Assembly (NCBI GenBank): GCA_036004665.1
Contig: DASYRG010000002.1
Coordinates: 1-62,645 of the forward strand
Direction of reading: 5' to 3'
DNA: 62,645 bases
Source of the DNA: JACQGZ01 sp036004665
GTDB lineage: Bacteria; Sysuimicrobiota; Sysuimicrobiia; Sysuimicrobiales; Humicultoraceae
The translations under genes were made by a program, and so were the position numbers. Positions 1 through 7,609 of the stretch are shown in pieces. Under the pieces are notes generated by a model. That model was not told the origin of the DNA, ran no database searches, and worked only from the letters and a program-made list of their open reading frames with translations. How positions within the stretch are numbered: the first letter of the stretch is position 1; every line of letters begins with the position of its first letter.

Positions 1-430
1 TCAGGCACTGCTGGATGGTGTCAGCGCCGTGGACCCCAACGGACTTCCCGGCGGCGGCGGCTTTGGCTTGGTTCACGGCGCTTTCGATGCCGTCGGTCAC
101 GAAGTGGACAGTCGAGTTGGGTCGCGGCCATCCGGCGGGGATGTGGTGGGTAAGTACGAATGCTGGTCCCCAAGCGTGATTTCCGCCCCAGCCTTGGGCG
201 ACGTCGAAAGTGCGTCGACCGGTGAGCACGGCGCCAAGTCCGGACGTGAGACCGCGAAGGTGCTCGGCGCTCGGCCCGGACACCTTGAACGTCATGGGGT
301 TCGACCCTCCGGTGTGGATTTCGACGTCCCCCGAGGTGAAGTACCAGTCGAACACTTCGGCCACGCCATCGTTGAGGTCGGCGACGTAGCCGTCGAGCGA
401 CATGGACATGATTGCGACAACCTTCGACAT
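1..430 (-). CDS. Dihydrofolate reductase / RibD C-terminal family protein (3' end missing)
   Basis: This gene runs off the left edge, so only about the first 143 residues are present. Translating the minus strand from the ATG at 430 gives a start like MSKVVAIMSMSLDGYVAD, the typical beginning of the dihydrofolate reductase/RibD-C superfamily, followed by a later GAVLTGRRTFDVAQGW segment that fits the family's nucleotide-binding region (GRRTF). A good ribosome site (GAGAGGAA) lies seven bases before the ATG. These proteins are NADPH-dependent reductases of pterin- or pyrimidine-like substrates; the substrate here is unknown and it should not be equated with trimethoprim-resistance DfrA enzymes. 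It lies in the same orientation as the two neighbouring integron-associated genes and may be a cassette gene, although no attC site is visible between it and the DUF4238 gene. Confidence 0.85.
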   Translation of the reverse strand, partial: MSKVVAIMSMSLDGYVADLNDGVAEVFDWYFTSGDVEIHTGGSNPMTFKVSGPSAEHLRGLTSGLGAVLTGRRTFDVAQGWGGNHAWGPAFVLTHHIPAGWPRPNSTVHFVTDGIESAVNQAKAAAAGKSVGVHGADTIQQCL

Positions 431-504
431 TGCGATGTTCCTCTCGAGGGGTGGAGACTGCGTTCAGGGGATCGCGCGCTGTCCTCCCGGATCGTCGATG
501 CCGA

Positions 505-1443
505 TCATGGGCTGCTCACAGCTGAAAGGACTGACTCGACCGTCGCTTTTGTCGGGCCTGCGATCCAGTTGTGCGCCCCGGACGCGAGAATCCTGTTGAC
601 ATGATCCGGTTTGATCCTTTCAGTGCGCGGACCCGACTCGTGACAGCCGAATAGTCCAATCGAATGCGTAAGAGGAGCGAACAATTGAACCTTCGGGTCG
701 CGCAGGGCGCTTGGCGGAACGTCCAGGAGTAGTGAGATTCCATGATCCTCTAACTGAGCGAATCCCCACACCACTGGCCGGTCGGCAATTATGAAGAAAC
801 TGTCGGGTGGCGCGTCGAGAATTGTCCCACTGCAGTCGTGGAAACCATCGAACTTGAAAATACCACGCTTGAAAATGTGCCGCTTGTAGAAAATCCTTCT
901 GTTGGAGACGAATCTGCCATCCTTCAGTCCTCAAGGCGTGAGACTGATCCAGTGGCACATCGTCGCGAACGCCATGAATCGGATGCTCGAGTCGGTAGTG
1001 CGGAGTGGACCACTCGATCTTCTCGAAGCCAGGGGGCGGCCCCTCGACGTACTCCACGGCCGCAGCTAGTGCGTTGAGCCAATCCTCGTAGAGTTGGAGC
1101 ATTGGTAGACCTCGCGCGGCTGCCCAGCTCAAGTATCGAACGACCTCCGGCGGAATTGGGCTGCGCTTGCCTTGCGGCCTGTCGACCCACTCGCGAAGCG
1201 CGCGCGCTGCAGGTCCCTCGACCTCTTTTGAAAGGTAGCTCTCAAGTGTCAGATCCGCGCTCGCCAGACCACCTGCCCATCGAAGAGGCCACGGTGCCAG
1301 CCGATATTGCTCGGAGACCGCCGAGCCACAGTGCCTTGTCCTCGGTCACCGACCCAAAGCCATGGATCTGGCGACGCCGTGGAGGCGGGATCGAGGAATC
1401 CTCGAAGATGAAATTGGGAGACGTAGTGATGACGCCCAGCCAT
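505..1443 (-). pseudogene. DUF4238 family protein, broken by two frameshifts
   Basis: Three reading frames must be joined to give one protein of about 310 residues. The N-terminal part (1443 to about 1255) starts near MAGRHHYVSQFHLRGF, matching the HHYVPQF-type start of DUF4238 proteins. The middle part (about 1255-955) carries the helical ...LYEDWLNALAAAVEY... segment. The C-terminal part (about 955-505) holds FFIIADRPVVWGF, matching the family's conserved FITSDNPV motif, and ends at a TGA at 505-507. One shift lies near 1250-1260 and one near 950-965. The function of the family is unknown; members often occur in mobile or accessory DNA. It follows an attC site in its own direction, so it is probably an integron cassette gene. 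True decay and sequencing or assembly indels both remain possible. Confidence 0.75.
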
Positions 1444-1487
1444 CTCAGTTCACGGCATGTTTGGGTATTTGATGTGCAAGTTTGTCC

Positions 1488-1589
1488 GCCCAACGTCCGG
1501 CGTTACCCGCGCCGAGCGCCAGCGAGTGAACGCGCCGCGAGCCGCGCAGCGGTGAAGCGGAGCGCGTCGGGTGCACGCCGCGGTTAGGC
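1488..1589 (-). mobile_element. Integron attC recombination site
   Basis: Read on the plus strand this 102-base element starts with GCCCAAC (1488-1494, fits RYYYAAC) and ends with GTTAGGC (1583-1589, fits GTTRRRY). Because both cores are complementary, the same holds on the minus strand. Between them the arms are imperfectly palindromic: CGGCGT near the left core faces ACGCCG near the right core, and ACCCG faces CGGGT further in. These are the features by which attC sites fold into the hairpin used by integron integrases. The site begins 11 bases after the stop codon of the 192-residue gene at 1601, exactly where a cassette's attC should sit if that gene is read on the minus strand. Confidence 0.85.
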
Positions 1590-1600
1590 GGCCACGGCAT

Positions 1601-2179
1601 TTATGCCTGTGCGGCGTTTTGTCTTACCAGCGGGATTTGCAAATTTGTCGGTCGGTTTTCTTCCGTGTCAAAGCCACGACCATCAACATGTCTGGCCCCC
1701 CAGAATAACAGATTGTCGCGTACATAAATCAAATCGTACTCCGCGAAAGTCTGTCCCTCTGCAAGTCCGAAGGGTGCAAAGGCTTTACCCATGACACTTT
1801 GCCCATGATTCACCTCCCATCGCTTGAACCCGTGGCTGGCAACTTGGTTCAAGACATCGGCAAACCCCTGGGCCAACGGAGTTACTTCGTATGCCTGGTC
1901 GGCAATGAATTTTGCTTTTTGAGCACCTGCGGCAATAGGATGGTCGCCTTGCCAAACGTTATGTCCCTGGATAACTATTCTGACCAAGGGTATTTTCCCG
2001 TAAGCCTCGGCAGAGTTTATTACTTCCAATTCAAAGCTGTCGTCTGTTGCGTACTTAAACGCGCGTGTCAGGTAAAATGGCTTTAGGCTGCCGTCCGCGT
2101 TCTTGATACTACTTGGGCGAAGTTCGGGAGCAATACTTGCCCATTCGCCCTGAAGGAATTGCTTGATTTCTGGGATCAT
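1601..2179 (-). CDS. Unknown 192-residue protein, integron cassette gene
   Basis: I do not recognise a family for this soluble protein. It has an intact frame, an ATG preceded by GGAGAG about six bases upstream, no signal peptide and no membrane segment. The sequence has a balanced composition with a tryptophan-containing core (RWEVNHGQ, LLFWGARHVDGRGFDTEENRP), which argues for a real folded protein. Its base composition is visibly poorer in G+C than the genes to the right of 3.7 kb, a common sign of acquired DNA. It lies between the integrase remnant and an attC site that begins 11 bases after its stop codon, so it is best read as the cargo of the first cassette of the array. Functions of such cassette genes are usually unknown. 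Confidence 0.8.
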   Translation of the reverse strand: MIPEIKQFLQGEWASIAPELRPSSIKNADGSLKPFYLTRAFKYATDDSFELEVINSAEAYGKIPLVRIVIQGHNVWQGDHPIAAGAQKAKFIADQAYEVTPLAQGFADVLNQVASHGFKRWEVNHGQSVMGKAFAPFGLAEGQTFAEYDLIYVRDNLLFWGARHVDGRGFDTEENRPTNLQIPLVRQNAAQA

Positions 2180-2468
2180 GATTTCTCTCCTTGAGAGTCG
2201 TCTGGACAGTGAGAAGGTGTACTTCTTGCGCGTCGGCAGTATAACAGGCTTTGCGGCCGCCTAGCTTGAAGTAGACAGACCCGCATAACACAGCCAACGC
2301 TGCAACGCTGTGCAGTCTATCTCGGCCTGTCAAGCCTTGAGTTGCACCCGAACAGCCCTCCCATTCTGGCCTCCAGGTTCCACCGTGTGCCGGACCTGTC
2401 GGATTATCCGGCTCCTGCATGCAGCATAACCCGTTCCTACTCCAAACGGCACGTCCCGGCGCCGGACA
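2180..2468. other. Non-coding stretch between integrase remnant and first cassette; possible attI
   Basis: No convincing gene is seen here. If the integron is active in the inverse orientation, attI should lie in this stretch. Read on the minus strand it contains GTTATGC at 2430-2424 and again at 2289-2283, and GTTATAC near 2244-2238, each one mismatch from the GTTRRRY core. None is a perfect core, so the exact attI point is not established. Confidence 0.3.
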
Positions 2469-3456
2469 CTACGGGGCCAACACGCGGTCAGCAGGACTGC
2501 GAACAGCCCCATAGCCCCGGTTCAGGACATGGGTATAGATCATCGTCGTGCTCAGATCCCTGTGGCCGAGGAGCTCCTGGACCGTGCGAATGTCGTAGCC
2601 GTCCTCAAGAAGGTGCGTCGCGAACGAGTGCCGGAACGTATGGCAAGTCGCGGGTTTGTTCAGGCCCGCGCGGCGCACTGCGTCCTTGACGGCGCGCTGC
2701 AAGACCGTTTCGTGGAGGTAGTGCCTGCGTCGCTGGCCGGTCAGTCCATCGACATGGACTCTTGTCGCAGGAAAGACCCACTGCCAGGCCCACTCCTTTC
2801 CTGCCGTCGGATACTTCCGCCCCAGGGCGCCGGGCAGCGCCACCCATCCTCATTGTGCCGTAGATCGCGCTGATGCTGCTCGCGGGCGAATTGCAGTTGT
2901 CTGAGATCTGGCTTGGCTACGGATGGAAGCAAGGTCATACGGTCCTTGTCCCCTTTGCCTCCCCGAACCAGCATTTGGTTGGATGTGAACTCCACATCCT
3001 TGATCCGGAGCCGGGCGCACTCCAGGAGCCGCAGACCCGCGCGCCCTAGAGGAGCAGCGCCATCAGCTTGGGCGTACCGCGCATCTCCTGAAGAATGGCT
3101 CGGACCTCCTCGCGTCCAAGAACGACAGGGAGCCGCCTGGGAGCACGCGCACGGATCACGCCTTCAACCCAAGCGACGTCTCGGTGCAGTACTTCCCGGT
3201 AGAGGAACAACAGCGCGCTGAGAGCTTGGTTCTGTGTTGAGGCGCTCACCTTCCCGTCCAGCGCGAGCGATGACAGAAACTTGCCGATCTCGACCTCTCC
3301 CATGTCCGCGGGATGGCGCTTGTTGTGGAACAGGACATACCGGCGGATCCAGCCGACGTAAGCCTTCTCCGTCCTGCCGCTGTAGTGCCGGGTCCGGATC
3401 GCCTCGCGGACACGATCTAGAAGCTTCGGCGGCTGCCGCTGCTGCTGATCAGGCAC
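2469..3456 (-). pseudogene. intI: Integron-type tyrosine recombinase (IntI), disrupted
   Basis: Fragments on the minus strand assemble into an integron integrase of about 325 residues. The N-terminal core-binding domain reads LLDRVREAIRTRHYSG then TEKAYVGWIRRYVLFHNKRHP, followed by ALSALLFLYREVL, all typical of IntI proteins; the likely start is a GTG at 3456. The reading frame hits a TAG near 3046 in a place where the family has LLLYGAGLRLLE, and the frame also shifts there; a second shift lies near 2860. The C-terminal catalytic part is intact in sequence: CHTFRHSFATHLLEDG, LLGHRDLSTTMIYTHV, giving the HxxR, H and nucleophile Tyr. With one stop and two shifts the protein is probably not made. 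It reads toward the cassette genes rather than away from them. Confidence 0.85.
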
Positions 3457-3759
3457 GTGGGCTGCATGTCGCTCAGCGATCCACACTCGGTGGCATGAGA
3501 CCACAAGCCGGATGTCTCTATCCTTACACATCGTCCGCAGAGGGCTCTGATTACCGTTCCCTGGTCGGGCTTTGGCCTACGGATGCCTGAGGATGCGTAC
3601 CCTTGCTATGCGCGGCGCGCTGGCGGCGACCCGGGAGACGCTCGCGGGCATGGGTCTTCGCATTCCTGTCCCGGCGGTGGCTCGCTGATGGCGTCGATCG
3701 GCATGAGGAGCCAGACCCCAGCGAGTAAACGGGAACAGCCGTCGGCCTCGTGATCCTCG
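3457..3759. other. Intergenic stretch with no recognised feature
   Basis: This spacer separates the integron remnant from the one-carbon island. I see no gene, RNA or repeat in it. It contains the region upstream of the broken integrase, where a promoter for intI would be expected, but no good promoter match is evident. Confidence 0.4.
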
Positions 3760-4662
3760 CTAGCCCACCCCAGCCGCGTCCGCCAGCCAGGTGGGCAGCC
3801 GCGGATCCTGCAACTGTGTGAGGCACCGGTCGAAGTGCTTCTGCCCATAGCCCACGAAGTCATAGTCCAGCGCCGAAATCGTTACCTGCACCATCGCCCA
3901 CATCGCTTCGCGGAGGTCGGACAGGATCTTCATCAGCTTCAGCCGGGCCTGGGCCTGTGGCTCTGCCTGCCGACCGTAGGCCTCCAGGAGCAGGGCCTCC
4001 TGGGTTTCATTGAAGCCCTGATGGACCGCGAAGTTGCCCAGGTCGAAGAACGGATCGCCCATGGCCGCGTACTCCCAGTCGATGATGCGGATGAAATCTC
4101 CGTCGTCGATGAAGTTGGCCAGCAGGAGATCGTTGTGGCACGGTCGCAGGGGACGCGGCACGGCACGGATCGCTCCCTCCACGGTCTCGGCGCGCTCCAT
4201 GATCCAGTTAAATGCCGACGGTAACGGCACCCTCCGCTGCGACACGAGCCGCAGGTACCGCTGCACCGTCTCGAACGCCGAAAAGATTCCCGGGAACGCG
4301 GCGCCGTTATGGTACCGGAGCAGCGAGGCAGCGACCCGGTGGATGGAGGCCGGGCGCCCGATCTCTTCCGCGGAGAACCCCCGGCCGGCGATGAAGCGGG
4401 TGACGATGATGCCCTCGGCTTCCAGAAAGTAGACGACCTCCGGCGCCACGGCGCTTCGGCTCGCCGCCTCCGTGCATTCGAACTCTCGTCGCCGGTCGAT
4501 CCCCAGGAGCTCGCTGTCTTTGCCGGGGATGCGTACGACGAACGACTCCCCCCGGATGTCGACCCGGTAGTTCAAGTTCGTGATGCCGCCGCCGAGGGGC
4601 GCCGAGGTCACCTCTGCGCCAGCCCACTCGGGGATCCGAGCGATGACCTGCTCCAGCGTCAC
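3760..4662 (-). CDS. Choline/ethanolamine kinase-like phosphotransferase (copy 1)
   Basis: This 300-residue protein belongs to the choline kinase/APH (LicA-like) superfamily, ATP-dependent kinases of small alcohols. Residues 22-34 (PLGGGITNLNYRV) form the nucleotide-binding loop, HNDLLLANF at about 176-184 is the Brenner motif with the catalytic Asp, and RIIDWEYAAMGDPFFDLGNF at about 192-211 supplies the metal-binding Asp. A close paralogue lies at 12610-13506 on the other strand; both share the MTLEQVIARIP / TVEEAVARVP start and the LGIDRRREFEC segment. It is the last gene of a leftward set with an ABC importer and a dimethylglycine dehydrogenase-like enzyme, so its substrate is likely an imported amino alcohol, but that is inference. 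Confidence 0.85.
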   Translation of the reverse strand: MTLEQVIARIPEWAGAEVTSAPLGGGITNLNYRVDIRGESFVVRIPGKDSELLGIDRRREFECTEAASRSAVAPEVVYFLEAEGIIVTRFIAGRGFSAEEIGRPASIHRVAASLLRYHNGAAFPGIFSAFETVQRYLRLVSQRRVPLPSAFNWIMERAETVEGAIRAVPRPLRPCHNDLLLANFIDDGDFIRIIDWEYAAMGDPFFDLGNFAVHQGFNETQEALLLEAYGRQAEPQAQARLKLMKILSDLREAMWAMVQVTISALDYDFVGYGQKHFDRCLTQLQDPRLPTWLADAAGVG

Positions 4663-4732
4663 CGACCGGCCAGCAGACCTCGGAGCCGTGGATGTCGGTG
4701 GCGAAGAAGAGTCCGGCTATCTCGCGATCGCG

Positions 4733-5806
4733 TCACGTCGAAGACGGAGCTTCCAGCACCAGGACGGCTTCTGGCGAGAAGTTCACCGTTAACGTCTGCC
4801 CCCGCTCGGGCAGTGAGAGCCTGGGGTTGTTAAAGGTGTCAAGCGAGATCACGTTGTCCTTCAAGCGAAGACGGATGCGCACGATCGAGCCTAGGAAGTT
4901 GACGTCTTCGACCGTGCCGCGCATCTGGTTCCCGTCCTTCGCCGCCTCACCGAGGGAAACGACCTCGGGGCGAAGCGCCACGGAGCACACGTCCCCCATG
5001 CGCGCGTGCTCCAGCCCACGCGACGCCATCAGCTCCTGACCATCCACCACGATCTTGCCCTGCGCCGGATCGGCCACGTGGCCGTGCAGGATGTTCAGCG
5101 TGCCGACAAACGCGGCGACGAACGCCGTCCGCGGGAAATTGTAGATCTCGAACGGCGTGCCGACCTGCTCGACGCGTCCCTCGTTCATCACCGCGATGCG
5201 GTCGGAGAGGGAGAGCGCCTCCTCCTGGTCGTGGGTCACGTAAATGGTCGTGATGTCGAGCTTCCGCTGGATCGAGCGGATCTCGTTCCGGAGCGAGACG
5301 CGAATCTTCGCGTCCAGCGCCGAGAGCGGCTCATCGAGCAGGAGCACCTGCGGCTGAATGGCCAGGGCGCGGGCCAGGGCCACCCGCTGCTGTTGTCCGC
5401 CGGAGAGCTGGTAGGGGTAGCGATGCCCAAGCGCAGGCAGCTTGATGAGATTGAGCATCTCGTCCACGCGACGGGCGATCTCCGCGGCAGGTTTCTTCGC
5501 CACCTTCAACCCGAAGCCGACGTTCTGGGCGATCGTCATGTTCGGGAACAGCGCGTAGGATTGGAACACCATGCCGACGTGGCGCTGGTTCGGCGGCCTC
5601 CGCGTGATGTCCACCCCGTCGAGGCGGATCACCCCGGCGGAAGGCGACTCGAACCCGGCAATGATGCGCAGCGTCGTGGATTTGCCGCACCCGCTCGGGC
5701 CGAGGAACGAGACGAACTCGCCGCGCGTCACCTCCAGATCCACCTGTTCCACCGCCGTGGTCTGGGCGAATCGCTTCTGAATGTTGGCGATCTCGAGAAA
5801 CGCCAT
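4733..5806 (-). CDS. ABC transporter ATP-binding protein (PotA type)
   Basis: This 357-residue protein is the energy-coupling subunit of an importer. It shows Walker A (GPSGCGKST, about 37-45), Q-loop, the signature LSGGQQQRVALARALA, Walker B (LLLDEPLSALD) and the His switch (VTHDQEEA), followed by a C-terminal TOBE-like domain of about 120 residues. That architecture and length match the PotA/FbpC/CysA group that serves polyamine, iron, sulfate or amino-compound importers. It starts six bases after the stop codon of the downstream permease gene in transcription order (5813), so the two are probably translated from one message. The cytoplasmic TOBE domain may sense substrate. The cluster around it (demethylating enzymes) suggests an organic amine, not a metal. 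Confidence 0.95.
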   Translation of the reverse strand: MAFLEIANIQKRFAQTTAVEQVDLEVTRGEFVSFLGPSGCGKSTTLRIIAGFESPSAGVIRLDGVDITRRPPNQRHVGMVFQSYALFPNMTIAQNVGFGLKVAKKPAAEIARRVDEMLNLIKLPALGHRYPYQLSGGQQQRVALARALAIQPQVLLLDEPLSALDAKIRVSLRNEIRSIQRKLDITTIYVTHDQEEALSLSDRIAVMNEGRVEQVGTPFEIYNFPRTAFVAAFVGTLNILHGHVADPAQGKIVVDGQELMASRGLEHARMGDVCSVALRPEVVSLGEAAKDGNQMRGTVEDVNFLGSIVRIRLRLKDNVISLDTFNNPRLSLPERGQTLTVNFSPEAVLVLEAPSST

Positions 5807-5812
5807 GTGTCC

Positions 5813-6601
5813 CTACCTCGGCGCCGCCTGGCCGGGGGAGCCCCGCCCCAGCACCTGGATGAGTCCGATGGACGCCCACGTGATGGCAAAGCTGATGATC
5901 GCGAGGGCCGCCGGCTCGTAGGCCCGATTGGCGCCGATGTTCTGCAGGTAGGGGCCGAAGGCCGGACGATTCAACAGGCTGGCCATCGTAAACTCGCCGA
6001 TGACGATGGCGAAGGTGAGAAACGCCCCGCTCAACACCGCGACCCGCACGTTGGGGAGAATCACGCGCAGCAGGATCGTCGACCATGCCGCGCCCAGGCT
6101 TTGTGCGGCCTCCGTGAGGGTCCCCACGTCGATGGCACGTAACCCGGTGTCGACCGCGCGGTACATGTACGGGAGGGCCAGCGTGACGTAGCTGCACGTG
6201 AGCAGCAGGTCGGTGGACCGCTCCGAGCCCGTCAACGGCAGGAACGAGGAACTGTTGTAGAGGCGCAGGTATCCGAACACGAACACGATGGCAGGGATCA
6301 CCAGGGGCAGGAGCGTGATGAACTCCACCACCGGCCGCAGCCTGGGCAGGCGGAGCTGGATCCAGTAGGCCGTCGGCACCACGAGCACCACCCCCACGAC
6401 GATGGTGGCGAGGGCCAGCACGGTCGAATACCCCAACGTGGCGAGGAAGCGCGGATCGGTGAGGACGATCTGATAGGCGACCAGGCTGTACCGGCCGCGG
6501 AGGTAGCGGAGCGAAAACTCCAGCGTCCCCAGCAGCGGGACGAAGAAGTAGAGCGCGCCGAACAGGAGCAGCAGCCACGAGATGAATGGACGGCCTCTCA
6601 C
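5813..6601 (-). CDS. ABC transporter permease (PotC type)
   Basis: This is the second inner-membrane subunit of the importer, 262 residues with about six membrane spans. The start is a GTG at 6601 that overlaps the TGA of the preceding permease gene in a GTGA junction, so translation is probably coupled; the frame stays open far upstream but that part is a shadow of permease 1. The protein starts MRGRPFISWLLLLFGALYF and carries the binding-protein-dependent permease signature around EAAQSLGAAWSTILLRVILP (the EAA loop that contacts the ATPase). Its short C-terminus ends just before the ATPase gene. It resembles PotC/ModB-like subunits; the substrate cannot be read from it. Confidence 0.9.
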   Translation of the reverse strand: MRGRPFISWLLLLFGALYFFVPLLGTLEFSLRYLRGRYSLVAYQIVLTDPRFLATLGYSTVLALATIVVGVVLVVPTAYWIQLRLPRLRPVVEFITLLPLVIPAIVFVFGYLRLYNSSSFLPLTGSERSTDLLLTCSYVTLALPYMYRAVDTGLRAIDVGTLTEAAQSLGAAWSTILLRVILPNVRVAVLSGAFLTFAIVIGEFTMASLLNRPAFGPYLQNIGANRAYEPAALAIISFAITWASIGLIQVLGRGSPGQAAPR

Positions 6602-7500
6602 CGCAACCACCGCTCGCTGCGTCCCCGCAGCCAGATGTACGCTCCGTTCGAAAGCCCGGTGATGAGGATCATCCCCAACGCCAGCGCGTAGCCGAGATTC
6701 TGATTGTGCAGCACGTCTCCGCGGATCTGCGCGTAGAGGACGATCGTGACGATGTTGAGCGAGCTGCCGGTCAGCGCGTACGCCGTGGCCACGGCGCCGA
6801 AGGCATTGGCGAAGAGGAGCAGCGTGGCGCCGAGGAGCGGCGGCCAGAGAATGGGCAGCACGATATAGCGCCAGTACTCCCACCCACTCGCGCCGAGATT
6901 GGCCGAGGCTTCGCGCCATTCCCGTTTGAGCCCATCGATCGCCGGCGCCAGGATCAAGACCATCAGCGGGATCTGAAAGTACATGTAGGTGAGCGTCAGG
7001 CCCCAGAAACTCAGCAGGTTGAATCCGCCGCGATAGATATCGACGCCGAACCATCGCACCAGGAGAGCGGTGACGAGCCCCGCGCGTCCCAGCGTCGCGA
7101 GGAAGGCAAAGGCGAGCGGCACCCCCGCGAAATTCGAGGCCACCCCCGAGAAGGTCATCAGCGCCGGCCGCACAAAGGCGGGCAGGCCGCCGGCGATCGC
7201 AGCATAGGCGAGGGCAAACCCGATGAGGGCGCCGCCGATCGCCGACGTCGCGCTGACCTTGATGCTGATCACATAGGAGCTGAGGATGGTGGGCTGAAAC
7301 AGATCGGCAAGGTTGCGCAGGGTGAGATGGCCCTGCGCGTCTTGAAAGCCGCCGACCATGAGCAGGCCCGTGGGCACGATGAGGAACATGAGGGCAAAGA
7401 CGAAGAAGGGGACGACGCCCACCCATGCCCATGAGAGCTGGCCGAGCCACGACGGCGCGGCGGGAGACGGGGCGATTGGCAGACGAGTGGCCTCTGCCAC
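6598..7500 (-). CDS. ABC transporter permease (PotB type)
   Basis: This 300-residue protein is the first inner-membrane subunit of the importer. After a short Pro-rich cytoplasmic N-terminus it has a first span (WVGVVPFFVFALMFLIVPTG) and about five more. The EAA loop EASANLGASGWEYWRYIVLP lies about two-thirds along. It follows the binding-protein gene (stop at 7610) after a 110-base spacer that holds a strong hairpin, and its stop overlaps the start of the second permease gene. Order binding protein, two permeases, ATPase is the usual Pot/2-aminoethylphosphonate/iron importer order. The first ATG at 7500 fits the family length. Confidence 0.9.
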   Translation of the reverse strand: MAEATRLPIAPSPAAPSWLGQLSWAWVGVVPFFVFALMFLIVPTGLLMVGGFQDAQGHLTLRNLADLFQPTILSSYVISIKVSATSAIGGALIGFALAYAAIAGGLPAFVRPALMTFSGVASNFAGVPLAFAFLATLGRAGLVTALLVRWFGVDIYRGGFNLLSFWGLTLTYMYFQIPLMVLILAPAIDGLKREWREASANLGASGWEYWRYIVLPILWPPLLGATLLLFANAFGAVATAYALTGSSLNIVTIVLYAQIRGDVLHNQNLGYALALGMILITGLSNGAYIWLRGRSERWLR

Positions 7501-7504
7501 GCGG

Positions 7505-7558
7505 ATCCTCCCCGCCCTAGCCCCTCCCCCGGATCACCGGAGGAGGGGCGGGCAGGAT
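7505..7558 (-). repeat. Inverted repeat between binding-protein and permease genes
   Basis: Arms 7505-7516 (ATCCTCCCCGCC) and 7547-7558 pair with one mismatch, and inner arms 7521-7532 and 7537-7548 (CCCCTCCCCCGG against CCGGAGGAGGGG) pair with one mismatch around an ATCA loop. In the transcript this would form a long stable hairpin just after the binding-protein gene. In other importers such hairpins protect the upstream message so the binding protein is made in excess; that role is inferred. There is no U-run, so it is not a standard terminator. Confidence 0.7.
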
Positions 7559-7609
7559 GTCATTGCGGAGTCGCTCTACCCAGACGAGACGATCCAGCCG
7601 GACCGGCGA

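Noticed and set aside
5331..6578. Long open frames opposite or out of frame with the ABC genes.
   Set aside because: They have extreme Arg/Ala/Pro content and no motifs, whereas the importer subunits show all family motifs.
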